NCBI RefSeq assembly: GCF_011075055.1
Contig: NC_058152.1
Span: 11,833,228 to 11,897,227 of the forward strand
DNA from: Mangifera indica
Taxonomy: Eukaryota; Streptophyta; Magnoliopsida; Sapindales; Anacardiaceae
Reading direction: 5' to 3'
DNA length: 64,000 nt
Part shown: one piece after another, positions 1 through 12,186 of the stretch
Position numbering within the stretch: position 1 is the stretch's first letter
Layout of the letters: each line of letters opens with the position of its first letter
Made by a program: the position numbers and the translations under genes
The notes under the pieces: generated by a model
Told to the model about the DNA's origin: nothing
Database searches by the model: none
What the model saw: only the letters and a program-made list of their open reading frames with translations

Positions 1-2940
1 CTTAAGTTTAAAAAAATTATCAAAGTAATCTTGATTTTATTATAACTATATATTTATTTATTAAAATTTTTAGGACAAAAATAATCACATTATCAATTAA
101 CATAACAAATAACATAAAAAATATTTTAGAATAATTATATCTAAGGGTATTTAAGTAAAATAATATACTAGTATTCTTTTATTATTTCTAACCAAATATA
201 ATAATTATTTATAGCTATCCATTTTTATTAAATTTCATCAAACAAAGTAATAATTTATATCTAGTACTCATCAAAATAATCTATCTTTAAAGTAATTTTC
301 TAATTTTGGTAGTAAAATATTACTCAAATCAAATGCTCCCTTAGAGTTAAGTTAAAATAGTTAATTTGCAATGACGACTGAAGATATAAATTTGATCTTG
401 CAAGTTGATAATAAATCAACTAAATAAAAAAAATTTCTATATTGAGTATGATAAAATCCAACAGACTATGTTTACATGCAGTAAAGAAATTCATTGTTGA
501 TTGTCTTAAGAAAGGTACCTTAGACAACAAGAAGTGCTAAGGAGTTGTTTACTTATGTCAAATATATGTCAAAATTGTAGTTGCTCATTTGTTTACTATT
601 TATATGTAACGTTGCTGATTCTTCCCAGGATACAAAAAGCAAAACACAATGCCAAAGATTCTTCAAAGAAATTAAATTAATTTTTTTTTAATAGTGGTGA
701 AAAGGAAAGAAATTAATTAACTTAAATGACTGAAAATTGGAGTGCTTGAAATTTATCATTGACTTAATTTTCAATTCACAACGCATCATATTAATGCATG
801 TGATATAAAACCCCATTTTGCCTTATTAATTCTTTATTTATTTTCCTGTTTTGATTTGTTTTTTGTTCTTGAAAACCTTGATTCCTAACTCTATAATTTT
901 AAATTATTTAGTGCATAAATTCCCTGAATCTAACCCATTTTTTAAAGCCCTATGGATAAGTCAATGAATGAATTTAGTACATAATTCCAAATTGTTTACT
1001 TATGTTTCATGCATGTCAGATTTAGGGAAATCTTGTTTAAGTTGTTGAAAACGTGAGAGGGAGGGACCAAATGGTGGAGGTAGAACAACTAATAGAAAGG
1101 AAAAGACACCTGCCAAGGCCAAAACTGCAGTCTTTTTAGAGAAACTTAGAGGTACAATTAACCAACTCTAAGCTCTCAAGTTTTCTTTTCGTTGTGAAAC
1201 ACTCGCAATATATTACACATTCTTCTTAATTTTCATTGACTCTTTGTAATTGAAGAGTTTAGTGTTCTTACTAGAAAAGGTTATTTATGACAACAGTTTA
1301 GTGTGAGTTTTTGGGTTATTGGACCTTTGATAGGTGCAATAGTCTTTTATAAATTAGTTAGGACTCGTATTTGAAATTATAATATAACACATTTTCCCAT
1401 TAAAATTGTTATTTAGAGAGATTTTATGAGAAAAAAAACCAGTCAGTACAAGTATACAGATAATTTTTAGGGTATCTACGAATTCAGAGGCATGGGTCAC
1501 TAAGGTTTTCCCATAACCCTACTATAGTTTTGTATTTAATTGTTCATTATTCTATATTATACATATGACCATGGTTGATTACACTTTATGTATAACATTG
1601 TTAATTTTATCACATTTTCATTTTTTATAATTTTGAGAAAACATGTTTCGGCATTTTCATTTTCGTGCTTTCATTTTGGTACTTAAAACTCCACCTTTCC
1701 TTCCTTTTTTTTTTTTTTTGTTCGGCAAGTAGAACTCCGCCTTTCTTCTTTCAAGCGCATCCACCTTATTCTGTCTAACGGTGCAACCTCCATTGATCCT
1801 TCAAAACACTGAAAATACTTTTATGTGATTAATTAATAAGTTAAATATGCCTCATTTATATTTAGTGAAGGGATTTGGCCCATTTGACACAACAGAAGAA
1901 GGAGCTACAACCTATAATGAGGCAGCCATAGTCATTACAAACAGAGTGTTCTGTTTCTCCTTCTTCCCTCAAATTTGTCTCTGAAACTTTTGCCATCTCT
2001 TTCTACCCTTTCATGACTGATAGCCCATTCATTATAAGCATAGGACCCCCTTTCAATTGTCCAAACCCACTAAACCACCCATACTGAAACCCAAACATAA
2101 TGTACCCAAGCTTAAGATTAGACACAAAACTCGATTGGCTCACACCCAACCTAATACTATTTACAACTAAACCCAAATCCACTCTTTCAACCTATTAACC
2201 TAAACAAAACCTGATCAGCCTTTACCACCTATTGTATTTAGCCCAACTAAACACCCAAACTTGTAGGTTATCCTCAGATATAATATATAGTTTTCAAATT
2301 CAAGGCTCAAAGATGAACTACGTCTCCATTTGCCGTTGAGTTAGTTTTAGGCTAGAAAGTTAATTTTATATAAAATTTGTTACCTAATCAATAATGATAA
2401 TCTCATAATTTATACTATTCTTTTTTAAATAAAAGTATATTCGAATTAAATCAAATTAAATTAGCTTACACAAAGACTAATTTAAGCCGAGTTTTTTTCA
2501 TTTGAACCCAACTAAACTTTCAAATAAAAATGGTTTCAATTTGATTTGCATCCACATCTACTTAAAAGTAATTCATTTTTCTTTCTAAATATATATTTTA
2601 ACACAATAACGGTCATTTTCAACTGTAATTATCTGTTTTCTTTTTTTCACCCACCTCATTTGATTTCTTTTGTGTCTTACTTTCTTCTATTACTTCAAGC
2701 AAAAGTTTAGCTTACCTGTTTTTTTTTTCATAAAAATAAATAGAAATCAACCCTCTGTCTCTCCTTTTCGCGTCTTTCTTCCCTGCCACAACCCATTCAT
2801 TATAAGCACATGACCCCAGTTTTGTACTCTCATCCGTTTCATTTCTTTTCAGCTTAAAACCAACCTTTGTTATGAGATCTCAGGTACACGCTTTACTGCT
2901 CAAAAAAGGTGAGCACTTAACCAATGAGTTAAGATCATAA
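1..2940. other. AT-rich intergenic DNA, no gene seen
   Basis: No reading frame here resembles a protein family. There are long A/T runs, stretches of pyrimidines, and a short phrase (cccattcattataagca) at about 2022 and again at about 2788, each followed by similar sequence. This suggests a small local duplication just upstream of the first CG-1 fragment. No RNA gene was recognised. Confidence 0.6.
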
Positions 2941-2952
2941 CCAAATCAACAT

Positions 2953-3880
2953 CTTGATGTAGATGTTGAAGAAGTAAGGAAACAAGCACAACTCCGATGG
3001 TTTAAAGCAGCTGAAATTCTTGAAATATTTGTCAACTATAAAAGCCTCAGATCTACTCATCTCCGATGGTTCAAAGGCACATGTATCGGATGATTGAAGA
3101 GTGAGAGTTATTTTAGGTTATTTGGAAGTAAATTTTGAAGGAAACTGCATTTTTTTCTGTTTTTACTACTACCTGATTGAACACTTGCTCCAGAGGCCCT
3201 TAAGACATAGCTCTTTTTCACTACCGAGAAGACAAGGTTAGCTCATATCTTTCTACTTTTGTGCTTCGTCAGTTCGTCTGTTGTCATCTAGATCTGCTTC
3301 TTTATTTCATGCCCTTCTTCAATTCTCATTGTCACATTATTTCTGAAAATATCAGGAAGCTAGAAAATATTGCAAAGGCAGCAAGGAGAGAAGACGAACA
3401 AAGTAACAGCTCAATCTTCCCACGAAACTGGAAAAAGAAATACCCATTCTGGGTGTCAGGTTCGGTTTCTTACAGCTCTATTTTATTTACAAGTAATCAG
3501 TTGATTAGTTTGCTTTGATTTGTTAAAGTCTGCGCTTTCTGGAGATGGAATGCCAGGTTACAAATCTGAGTTTAAACCGGTTGATTAGTTTGCTTTCATT
3601 ATTAAAAATGAGTTTAAACCGGTTGAGTTAATACATCTTTTGCTTTTTTTCTGTTGAAGAAAATGGCTTGCTAGATTATCATAACGACTGTGAAGATGAG
3701 TCTTGTTGCAGTGTATTCTTTACAGGTATTCAATTGAACAGCTTTCTCTAATTTGTTAAGATGTGTGCTCGTCAATATTAATGTTGCTTCTTCTCTTCTT
3801 GTTCTAGGAGATGGCATGCAAGATTATAATAATGACTTTGAAATCAGCCTTTTCCCCATGTATTTGGGAATGATTTCCTC
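2953..3880 (+). pseudogene. CG-1 domain (CAMTA-type) pseudogene, copy a
   Basis: Translating from 2953 gives EEVRKQAQLRWFKAAEILEI, matching the start of the CG-1 DNA-binding domain of calmodulin-binding transcription activators (family pattern: EA-RW-L-PAEI-EIL). The next exon, which should carry the GSLFLF...LR-FRKDGH...W segment, is missing. The frame runs straight into a remnant of the later QRR-YWMLEE segment (QRHMYRMIEE, then stop, about 3073-3105). A downstream exon at about 3190-3238 encodes RHSSFSLPRRQ and recurs in copy c at about 8632-8680. At about 3541, 3655 and 3810 lie three related mini-exons of the type GDGM-x-Y-N-x-F/C-E. Ankyrin, IQ and TIG regions of a full CAMTA are absent. 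CG-1 identity rests on motif alignment by eye; non-function is clear. Confidence 0.65.
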
Positions 3881-4769
3881 CTAAACCTAAGGACACCTAG
3901 TAGCCCTTGTGAATTGCCGGAGTTGATAAGTATCATTGCTAACAAATGTTTATTAACAGATGAAATTAATTGAGCATGCTAGAGAAATTAATTTTACAAG
4001 TTTGCATTTGAATTTTTCTGGGCGCACTGAAAAAATGACTCCAAATAAAACTCTGTACCCACTTGAAAAATGCTAGAGTATCATATCTTTCTTATGGAAA
4101 TCTCTCAACGAAGTGATCAATACCCACTTGGATTTGCTCTTCGACCATCTCGATGTAAACTTCTCTCATTTAATTTCGTTTCATCACAATTCTCCTTTCA
4201 CTTATGACACTTTTGCCTCTCTTCTTTCCCTTTTTGGTGCTTTGGCTCAACCGTATCAAGGAGGCACAAGCCTTTCAGAAAACTAACGGTTAGTTAACGA
4301 CTCATTTAGTAAAATCCAACGGCTTAGAATCGATGTTAGTGTGCTTTCTCTATAAAAGATAAATGGTGGTTATTGCGTTTCACCAGGATTGCCACATCAG
4401 ACTAAAAGAAGTATAAACTCAAATGTAATCGAGACTTCGAACCTTTTCGCCATTCTATCAATAAAATAAGAGGTTATGCAGTATTTCAGTTCATTCTTTT
4501 TCTCTCTATACACTTAGGGTTCCTATTTTGCTCTTCAATTTTTTTTTTTTCAATCAGTCTACACTGTTTTCATTTTTTCACCAAATTTTAGTATCATTAC
4601 ACTTTCCAATCAACAGAATACTCTGTTTTTGCGAGCATTTGTTTCATCTTTAACACCTTTCTTATGGCACTTTCAGGTAGATGCTTTCTGGTTGAACAGA
4701 GAAAGTACTTATGAATGAGTTCACAATTTGAATTGTTTTACTGATATGAATGATGTTGCAGATTGTTTG

Positions 4770-5272
4770 AATGACGCGGGTGTTGAAGAAATCGTGAAAG
4801 AAGCGCAACACAGGTGATTGAATGTAGTTGAAATATGCAAAATATTTGAAAACCATGAAAAGCTTCAAATACTTGCCTCTCAACCACAACGAAGGCCTCC
4901 AAGTATTGTTTCATTTGAGATTTTATTTTTCTAACCTTTTTATGGATGTAATTTGGCTAAGTTACATTAATTATAAGTGGCTCCTTTTTTGTCATTAAGC
5001 TGCGAAGGCTTTGAGAGTTTAGGAAGGATGACCACGTGTGGAGTAAAAAGAAAAAGAAAGATGCAAAGACGGTACATGAGTTTATTAAAATTTCAAGGTT
5101 CGTGCAATAATTTGATGTAGATTTTATATTCAATGTTGTCTATCAGTTTCATCAATTAACAAAGAGTGAAATTTTACAAGTTAACATGGTTGAGATGTTG
5201 AATTGCTTGTATGTTTATTTAGAAACAAATGAAAATTTGCAAAGGCGTATGTATCTAATGATTGAAAAGTGA
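4770..5272 (+). pseudogene. CG-1 domain (CAMTA-type) pseudogene, copy b
   Basis: Three exon-like pieces in CG-1 order. At 4770-4907: VEEIVKEAQHR, a stop where the family has Trp (TGG to TGA), then VVEICKIFENHEKLQI. At about 5000-5097: FRKDDHVWSKKKKKDAKTVH, corresponding to the family segment FRKDGHNWRKKKDGKTVKEA, with an in-frame TGA just before it. At 5189-5272: VEMLNCLYVYLETNENLQRR then MYLMIEK and a stop, corresponding to VLHCYYAHGE-NENFQRR-YWML. Splice-like borders lie between the pieces. The two stops rule out a full product. This copy keeps the best-preserved end of the CG-1 domain in the locus. No calmodulin-binding or ankyrin region follows. Confidence 0.65.
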
Positions 5273-5727
5273 GAAACCATTGTCTCCTCCTCAAAGATTC
5301 TTGGGGTTTATTCAGATTATATGAGTCTTATGACAACTTCTCAGAAGATATTGTTTTTTAATTTTTAATTTTTGTATCTTTTGTTAGATAAATTTGTTTA
5401 AGTGCAATGCCCACTTTGTTAACTAATGTCTTCAAATAAAAAATCCGTAAAAATATGTATGCTTATTGTTGCCGCAATTTGATTTGCCCATGGTTTTTTG
5501 GCTTTTTCTTTGGTTCATTTGGAAGTGCTTGCTTAAGGTTGATATAATTTCATTTTTCCACTTTTATTTTGAAGGGTTGATTTTTGTTATTGATTTCCTA
5601 CCAATTTAATTGAATGCCATTGATGCAAGGAACATGTAGGCATAGTACTTCTTCGCTAAAGGGAAGACAAAAGGACAACGTTAGTTCACATCATATCTTT
5701 TAATTATTGTGTAGAGAGTCATATTTT

Positions 5728-6955
5728 GAGTCCTACTCTTTTATATATATTTTTTCTAATACAAACAAGAAAATCCAAAAAATCATAAACACGATAAGAA
5801 GACAACTAAAATAATCATTTAATCTTTCCAAGAAGTTAGAAAAGTTGTACCTCTTAATAATAAGCGTGATATAATTTTAACGAGTATTTTAATATTTATT
5901 TAATTTTGCATTGTTTCATTTTTATTGTGGATCCTATTGATAATTTTGGTAAAGCTACAATTAAAAGTTTTCATAAAAGATATGAAAACCTATTGTCTTA
6001 GAGTTGTCTTAACAATTATATAACTGAAATTTCATTGGAAGAGGTAACTAAAAATCTGTTTTTATATAGGTTTCTTTCCCATATAAGTTCTTGTATTGAT
6101 TTCAAAGGTTTATTTTTACTGAAACAATCCATTGCTACCTTAGAGGTGCTTATCCTAAACCCTAAACAAAAAATTTGTTTTTTATATGTTTCTTTCCAAC
6201 ACAAGTAATTGTATTGATTCTATAGTTTTTTTTTCTTTTTTTGAATTGAAACAATCCGTTGTTACCCTATCAAAATTTCGTTGCATAATTTTGCAGAAGC
6301 TTAAATTATGACTTAAGAAACTTGGTACAGGTGAAGGTGGGCTTACGGTTTTAGGTGTAGAAGTGATATATTTTACGGTTGCACTTGGTTATACTCTGAG
6401 TTTTCAAGATATATTTGGTGCAACAAAAATAGATATAAATTTAAGTAATGAGAATGAATTTTCAACTTTTTATTGAGCAGTAAAGTATGAGAGGTAAAAC
6501 TCTTCAAATTACTTTACCTTTGTGGGTGGCACCAAATATGTGGTAACAGTTTTACCTTCTATATTTTGCTGCCCAATGAAAGGTTGTAAATCCATTCTTA
6601 TCATTTGAGTTTATATCTATTTTTGGTGCACCGATTATGACTTGTAAGTTTAGCTCCATCTTCACCAAGTTTTTTGAGCTATAAATAAAACTTCTAAAAT
6701 TATGCAATGAAATTTTAGATAAACACTTTTAGGGTAGCAGTGGATTGTTTTAATCCAAAAAAAAAAACTTTTAATCAATACAAGAACTTATGTTGAGGAG
6801 AAACCTATGCAAACTTTTATACTTGAGGGGTATAACTTTTCTAGCTTCTTGGGAAGATTGAAGGGTTACTTTGGTGGTCCTCTTATCGTGTTTATGATTT
6901 ATCTAGTTCTAATTTTTCAAAAAATAAATAAAAGAGTAAGACTCAAATATGGCCT
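5728..6955. repeat. Fold-back (long inverted repeat) element
   Basis: The two halves are reverse complements around a centre near 6520. The left edge catattttgagtcctactc (5729) pairs with gagtaagactcaaatatg ending near 6953. Inner pairs include the aacaatccattgctacc region (6122) with gggtagcagtggattgtt (about 6732), and tggtgcaacaaaaatagat (6416) with atctatttttggtgcacc (about 6613). The left arm is longer because of a tandem repeat at about 6050-6150 and 6165-6265 and some extra sequence. No transposase is encoded. It could be a fold-back transposon or two MITEs in inverted order. Transcription would give a long hairpin RNA. Confidence 0.7.
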
Positions 6956-7084
6956 TGTGCACAACAATTGGAAGATATGATGTGATCTAAAATACACATT
7001 GATGAAACATGTTTAAAATGGTAAAATACGACAAACATGTATTGTACACATAAAATGCATATTTACTAACTAGCTCAAATTTGA

Positions 7085-9063
7085 TGGTTTAGTGCAGCTG
7101 AAATTGGTGAAATATTTGCCAACTATAGAAGCCTCGATATACTTATCTCTCAACAACCAGAAACACCTGCAAGTATTGTTTCATTTAGAACCTTGTTTCT
7201 TCCAACTTTTTGACCAATGCAATTCATTGTTGCATTGATTTCTTATTCCAGGTGGTTTATTTTTTATGATACCTTGTCAAACTCTTAGAAAGTTTAAGAA
7301 GGATGTACACATGTGGAGCACAAAGGATGGAAAACCTATTCAGGAATCACATGTCAACCTCAAGGTTATTGCATAATTTGATTGAAAGAGATTTCAAAAT
7401 GCATAGAAGTTCATCTCTGTAAATTTGTTGATATGGTACTAATTGCTAAAGTTTATTCATGCAGGCCCATAGAAGAAAAACCCTGAAGAAATCCAGATGC
7501 AGCAAACGGAGAAAGTGGACCTGGCATGTACATGTCAGCAGCTCTAAAGAATGACACACGACCTAAGACTGGGATGGAAATAGAGGCGGCTATGAGAATT
7601 AAAATGGGAGTGGGAGAGCATTGCTGTGTAGAAAGAATCATGTAGAAAAATTTGTATTGAGAGTTTATTTTTGTGGGGAGTACTGGCCTCTCATATTAGC
7701 CAGCTTAGTATTTTCATCTTCGTATTGGAGTGTGTTTTTTCTTAAGCAGTTTCCAGTTTATTCCTATTGACAGCATTGTAATGAAATGAATTGAGTGATT
7801 GAATATTACATTGATAAATGAATGAAACATTTTCTGATAACATTCTGTGCTGCCCCCTATTTTTCTACTATTACATTGCTTCATTTTGGTAGGTTGATGC
7901 TGTGAATTGAAATTTGCTTGCTGGAGCAGTGATTCTGTTGTGGACTTGTTGATTGTGCTCTTGGGTGGTGGAGGAGAAAGGGTCTGAAGTGTTGGAACAA
8001 GGCTGGGTAGAGAGACTTAAGATCAACTTAAGTTGGACAGAGGCTGTAGAAATTGCAGCAGCTGCCTTTTCACTGGTAAAACAACCAATGTTCACATCAT
8101 TTGCATTCAATAGTTTCAGTTTTGCTGATCAATAATTTTGAGTTCTTTCAGGTGTGCAGCGTTGACATGTTGGAGTGCTTGTATGTCCATGGACAAGAAA
8201 TGAAAATTTCAGACACCTGTCTATTGGTGATTAACAGGTGAGAATATATGCCCTCACAGATTCTTTGGGTTTATCCAGATTTTGTTCAGAAGTGCTTCTT
8301 TCATTGAATATATTTTTTTAAATCTCTTCTCTACTAATAGATTTGCTTAGGTGCCCCATTGAATTAAAAAATAAAAGAAAAAAAAGAGTAAGTTTTTTAA
8401 AATTCAGTTTTCAGGCTTTGACCGGCATTAGAGATCGCTCTTCTCAGTCACCAGTTTCTGAGAATGTGGTTGTATGCTCTGGCAGTCTGATTTGTTCCTT
8501 ATGCTTTTCAGCTATTTTTTTTTACTTGGAAGTAAATGCTTGAGCTTAATATGATATCCATTTCCCCTTTCATTTTGAAGGAAACTGCATTTTTTCTGTT
8601 TTTGACTGTAACCTAATTGAATTCTACAGCTGCAGAGGGCCTTCAGACATAGCTCTTTTTCACCACTGAGAAGACGAGGTTAGCTCATATCTTTCTATTT
8701 TTGCGCTTCGACTGTTCTCATCTAAATCTGCTTCTTTATTTCATGCCCTTCTTCAAATCTAATTGTCACATTGTTTCTGAGAATGTGAGGAAGCCAGGAA
8801 ATATTGCAAACGTGGTAAGAAGTCCACCAAAATAACAACTAAATCTTTCCAAGAAACTGAAAAAACAATACCCATTTAGGGGGTGTTAGGTTCTTATAAC
8901 TTTATTTATGAGTAATAAGTTGATTAGCTTGCTTTGATTAGTTAAAATCTGTGCTTTCTGTTCCAGGAGATGGAATGCTGTATTACAATTCTGAGTTTGA
9001 AAATAAGCCTTTCCCCCAAGAGACTAAGAATGACGTCCTCCCTAATCTTGTTACACCTAGTTG
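7085..9063 (+). pseudogene. CG-1 domain (CAMTA-type) pseudogene, copy c
   Basis: The most complete CG-1 copy, in five exon-like blocks with plausible borders. 7085-7172: WFSAAEIGEIFANYRSLDIL. About 7252-7365: GGLFFMIPCQTLRKFKKDVH then MWSTKDGKPIQESHVNLK, aligning closely with GSLFLFDRKVLRYFRKDGHNW...KDGKTVKEAHERLK. 8153-8240: VCSVDMLECLYVHGQEMKIS, aligning with VGSVDVLHCYYAHGEENENF. About 8632-8680: RHSSFSPLRRRG. 8967-9063: GDGMLYYNSEFENKPFPQET. A TGA sits immediately before the first Trp, so the N-terminal exon is broken, and the NFQRR-YWM end is degenerate. An unrelated exon-like stretch (7487-7645) lies in the second intron. No TIG, ankyrin or IQ motifs follow. CG-1 proteins bind CGCG/CGTG elements; this copy probably encodes nothing functional. 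Confidence 0.65.
7487..7645 (+). other. Unrecognised exon-like open stretch
   Basis: An open frame follows an acceptor-like AG at 7464 and, after a TGA at 7484, reads GPGMYMSAALKNDTRPKTGM with an end EIEAAMRIKMGVGEHCCVER-IM before a stop. The composition is protein-like rather than random, but I do not recognise a family. It lies inside the CG-1 copy c interval and could be a fragment of an unrelated gene carried in by rearrangement, or chance. Confidence 0.25.
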
Positions 9064-9119
9064 ACATTATGATTTGCAGGAGTCGAAGAAGTCTGTGGAA
9101 CAATTTTCAGAGTTAAAGC

Positions 9120-10140
9120 AGGATAAGCTGGAAAACTGCCCCTTATATCAACCACAAAAAAACATACTTTCTGAAAATCATTGAAGTAGATGTGTTTGAT
9201 TCTTTGTAATACTGATTTTTCATTCGTTATATATAGATAGATATATCAGTTAAAAGATTTTTGACAAAAATGGGAATCTTTGAATTTGTATTTCACAATG
9301 AGAAGAAATTAAAGAAAATAATAATAAACTGTGAATAATTATTATTCAGTATATTAATGGCAGATTGCACTTAAGCATAAAATAATTGGTCTCTTATCTA
9401 CCACTAAACATAAATAACTCCAAATTAACAACATAATTAATTATGTTAAGCACTGATTTGTTTGAGGATGCTCAATTCTAGACTTAACTTTTTCAAAAGC
9501 GGAATCCCAAAGAAGTTTCGATTCTGCTCTAAATCAATTAAACATTATATTAACATTGTGATCCAGTGATGACCCCGAGCCTTAAGAATGTAACAACATT
9601 AATTTTTATTTGTAAAAAAAAAAATATTAATCATAGGATTTCGTGATTTTTGTTTCATTAGGGAATTGATAACTAATTAATTAGCTGAGTGTGAGATGGA
9701 CATTTGTCACATAAGAGTGAGGAAACCAATTAGTTTCGATGTGATTAGAACACTAATTAAGTTTGTACTATATTAGTTAACCCATCATTGGCAAGGTGAT
9801 TAGTAGATAATCAATTCAATTAGGAGTTGTTTTCGGTAGTGATGATATATTTGCTTCATAATTTTAATTAAAAATTAACTGTTAGGTCACACACAAGACA
9901 CAAGGCATATATGCAACCAATTTTGTTAAATGGTGCAGGGCGATTTGACAACATAACTAATTATGCAAAGAAAAAGATTTGAAGAGTGAGCTGTAAGACT
10001 CTCGAGAATATTTAAAAAAAAAAAACAATTTACCTTATAATATTTGACTATAGGACAAAAACACATTTTATAAGAAGACAGGAATAAGGGATAAATTCCC
10101 TGCATATCCACTAAAAGTTGCATACAAATCTTGCATTTGA
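9120..10140. other. AT-rich intergenic DNA between CG-1 and FRL fragments
   Basis: No coding match. It separates the + strand CG-1 array from the - strand FRL/TNL/TGA array and contains poly-A and ATTA-rich runs. Confidence 0.5.
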
Positions 10141-10143
10141 TAA

Positions 10144-10525
10144 CTACATATATGGCTGGTGTGAAGACTGCACCGTAAGAAGTTACATTAACTCTATCAT
10201 CTTGGGGATAAAGCATATTCTTCCATCATTTGGTTGCTGAGCAAAAACTGGCTGGCCAGGAACTTGATAATCATGAGCGTTTGGACCAGCCTGAGGATAT
10301 TTCTCAGGCATTCCTTTATATGCTTCCCTGTCAGAGAAAAAGTTACCTTTTGCTCGTATGTGCACAAGTCGTTAGGTAAATTATAAACACATCAGAAAAC
10401 AGGCAGAACATTCCTACCGGGAATGTTCAGTTTGCTCTTTGTTTGCTCTTTGTTTCTTGCACTTCTTATCAGATACCTCTCCAGTTGTTCAACCCTTTTC
10501 TGAAAAGGATCAAGAGGATAGTCAG
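10144..10525 (-). pseudogene. FRIGIDA-like C-terminal exon, copy 0 (fused to TGA intron)
   Basis: Read on the minus strand this is the last exon of a FRIGIDA-like (FRL) gene: DYPLDPFQKRVEQLER, then MPEKYPQAGPNAHDYQVPGQ and PVFAQQPND, PQDDRVNVTSYGA in a shifted frame, and finally SSHQPYM and a TAG at 10144-10146. That tail is the expected C-terminus of FRL3/FRL4-type proteins. Stops interrupt the middle and the reading frame changes at least twice. Upstream (higher coordinates) the similarity stops near 10530 and continues directly as a TGA-gene intron, so this is a chimeric junction rather than an intact FRL. FRL proteins are coiled-coil nuclear factors related to FRIGIDA, the flowering-time regulator. 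The FRL family call is good; this copy is not functional as FRL. Confidence 0.7.
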
Positions 10526-10529
10526 CTTC

Positions 10530-11285
10530 AAGAGGATTTGAAAATAGTTGTTATTATTCAAGAAAGCCAGAGAAAACAACAGAATATTATCTGCTAACAT
10601 TAGCAAAACACAAATATACCAGATCACAAACTATGACCAAAAGTCCTCGTGAACCAATGCACTAACTGCCTTAATCGCATTAATACATGAACCATTTTAC
10701 AAAAGTTTCAGCCAACTAGGCAACATAAAGCAACAATAATTTCAAAGAAACAAGGATCAAAGACTAAGAAGCCGAGCAAGTGTTCGTGGGTCTGCTGAAA
10801 ACAGAAGATGCATATAAACATGTACAATAGCTAACATGAACTAGAAAAATATGGCAGGGAAAAGAGGGGAAGATAACATGGAGGAGAAAAATGGTGTGTA
10901 CCCTTCTAATTTTCAGTGGAAATCTTTCATCCAACTAACAAATACATCCACCCAACACAAATAAAATTCATATAAAAAAGAACCAGAGGTAAACAAATGA
11001 CCAGAAACACAATCGAACTTACCTTATCCAAAGGTTTACTTGCTTATTGTTCGTACTTGTTGGAAGGTAGGAATGTTCCACCTCCCTCCCATCAGAAGAA
11101 GTAGAATAAATGTCAATAGTTTGCACCTGAGTGTCTAGTTTTGTATCCACCTCCACGATCATAGGTGTTGATGTATTTGGATTGCCATTACTTTTAAAGT
11201 TTTCCCACCATGTGCGAATTTGATGGATGGGCTCATAAATTCCAAATCTACTTGGGGTTACAAATTGGGTGGATGGAGAGTTCAT
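10530..11285 (-). pseudogene. TGA-type bZIP 5' fragment, copy 0
   Basis: The minus-strand ATG at 11283-11285 opens MNSPSTQFVTPSRFGIYEPI and continues HQIRTWWENFKSNGNP, the N-terminus of TGA1/TGA4-clade bZIP factors. At 11022-11066 a second segment in another frame reads YEQ, stop, ASKPLDK, followed by a donor GTAAG; the stop replaces the Glu seen in copy A. The sequence between exon 2 and 10530 matches the TGA copy A intron at about 29760-30300, then switches to the FRL last exon. The basic region, zipper and DOG1 domain are absent. A transcript from this 5' end could splice into the FRL exon; I cannot tell whether it is made. TGA factors bind TGACG elements and partner NPR1. Confidence 0.65.
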
Positions 11286-11349
11286 GCCCTTTGAACTCAA
11301 GATGGGATGCAGCTCCATTAGCTTTAGACATAAAAAAGCATGCAAGATA

Positions 11350-12000
11350 TAAGCATAAAGACAAATAGGTGCAAAATTGATATAAATGATATCTGAGTTT
11401 GAGGTCTAAATTTGAACTGAAATAAAATCAGCCTAGCAGGATATCAAATTGACTTGAGTTCCAAAGCATAACAGCCCGAGTCATGGAAACCTTAGAAACT
11501 TGCTCTACTTACACAGTAGCAACAGACTCTAATAGTTAAGTTCTGACGTAATTTGATTCAGATCTGAGAAGACTTCAATTTAACAATAAGCTGTATCTAA
11601 TGTAAATGAAATCAACAGAAGATGAATTGTTTATAAGTGTGCAAAAGGAGAAAAGCAGATGCAGTATGTAGCAATCTAATTATACAAATCCAGTGATGAA
11701 AGTCAAATATCATAAGTAGAGAAAGAAAAAGGCTTTAATTTAAATGCAAAAGCAAAAAGAACAAGATACTGGTTTTCCATTTCTTGGTCTTCATGCTCAT
11801 GATTAGAATCAGGCAGCCACTAACATCTAAAATCAAAACAGAGGAATTCTAAGAATAATTTTCTTTCATGATAACTAACATGCACATCACCACTTACTCC
11901 AAGTAACGACTGTATAACAGGTGCCTCTTCTTCAGTTAATGAGCATTGGATGCCCAACAGTAGGATAACAGCTTCCATTTAACTACCTCCCATCCCAAGC
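11350..12000. other. Non-coding DNA upstream of TGA copy 0
   Basis: No gene seen. It adjoins the 5' end of TGA copy 0, so its high end may be old TGA promoter and 5' leader. From about 12000 it becomes similar to the region downstream of the TNL1 stop codon (about 16610-16700), marking the 3' flank of the next TNL fragment. Confidence 0.4.
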
Positions 12001-12186
12001 TTGAACCAGATACTAAATTAGATACAGTCTTCTCCTTGCAATCTTTCATGCTTCACAGATAGATCATATATCAAATGCCAAAGGGAACTAATATCAAGAA
12101 AACCAGAGGCAACAAGTATATGAATATGAGGTTTCATTGAAAATAGATTAAGGAGTTAAAATTTCTATGTAGAAAAAAGATGCTTA

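Noticed and set aside
7953..8135. 60-codon plus frame and the 79-codon minus frame over it
   Set aside because: No family resemblance on either strand; it lies in an intron of CG-1 copy c.
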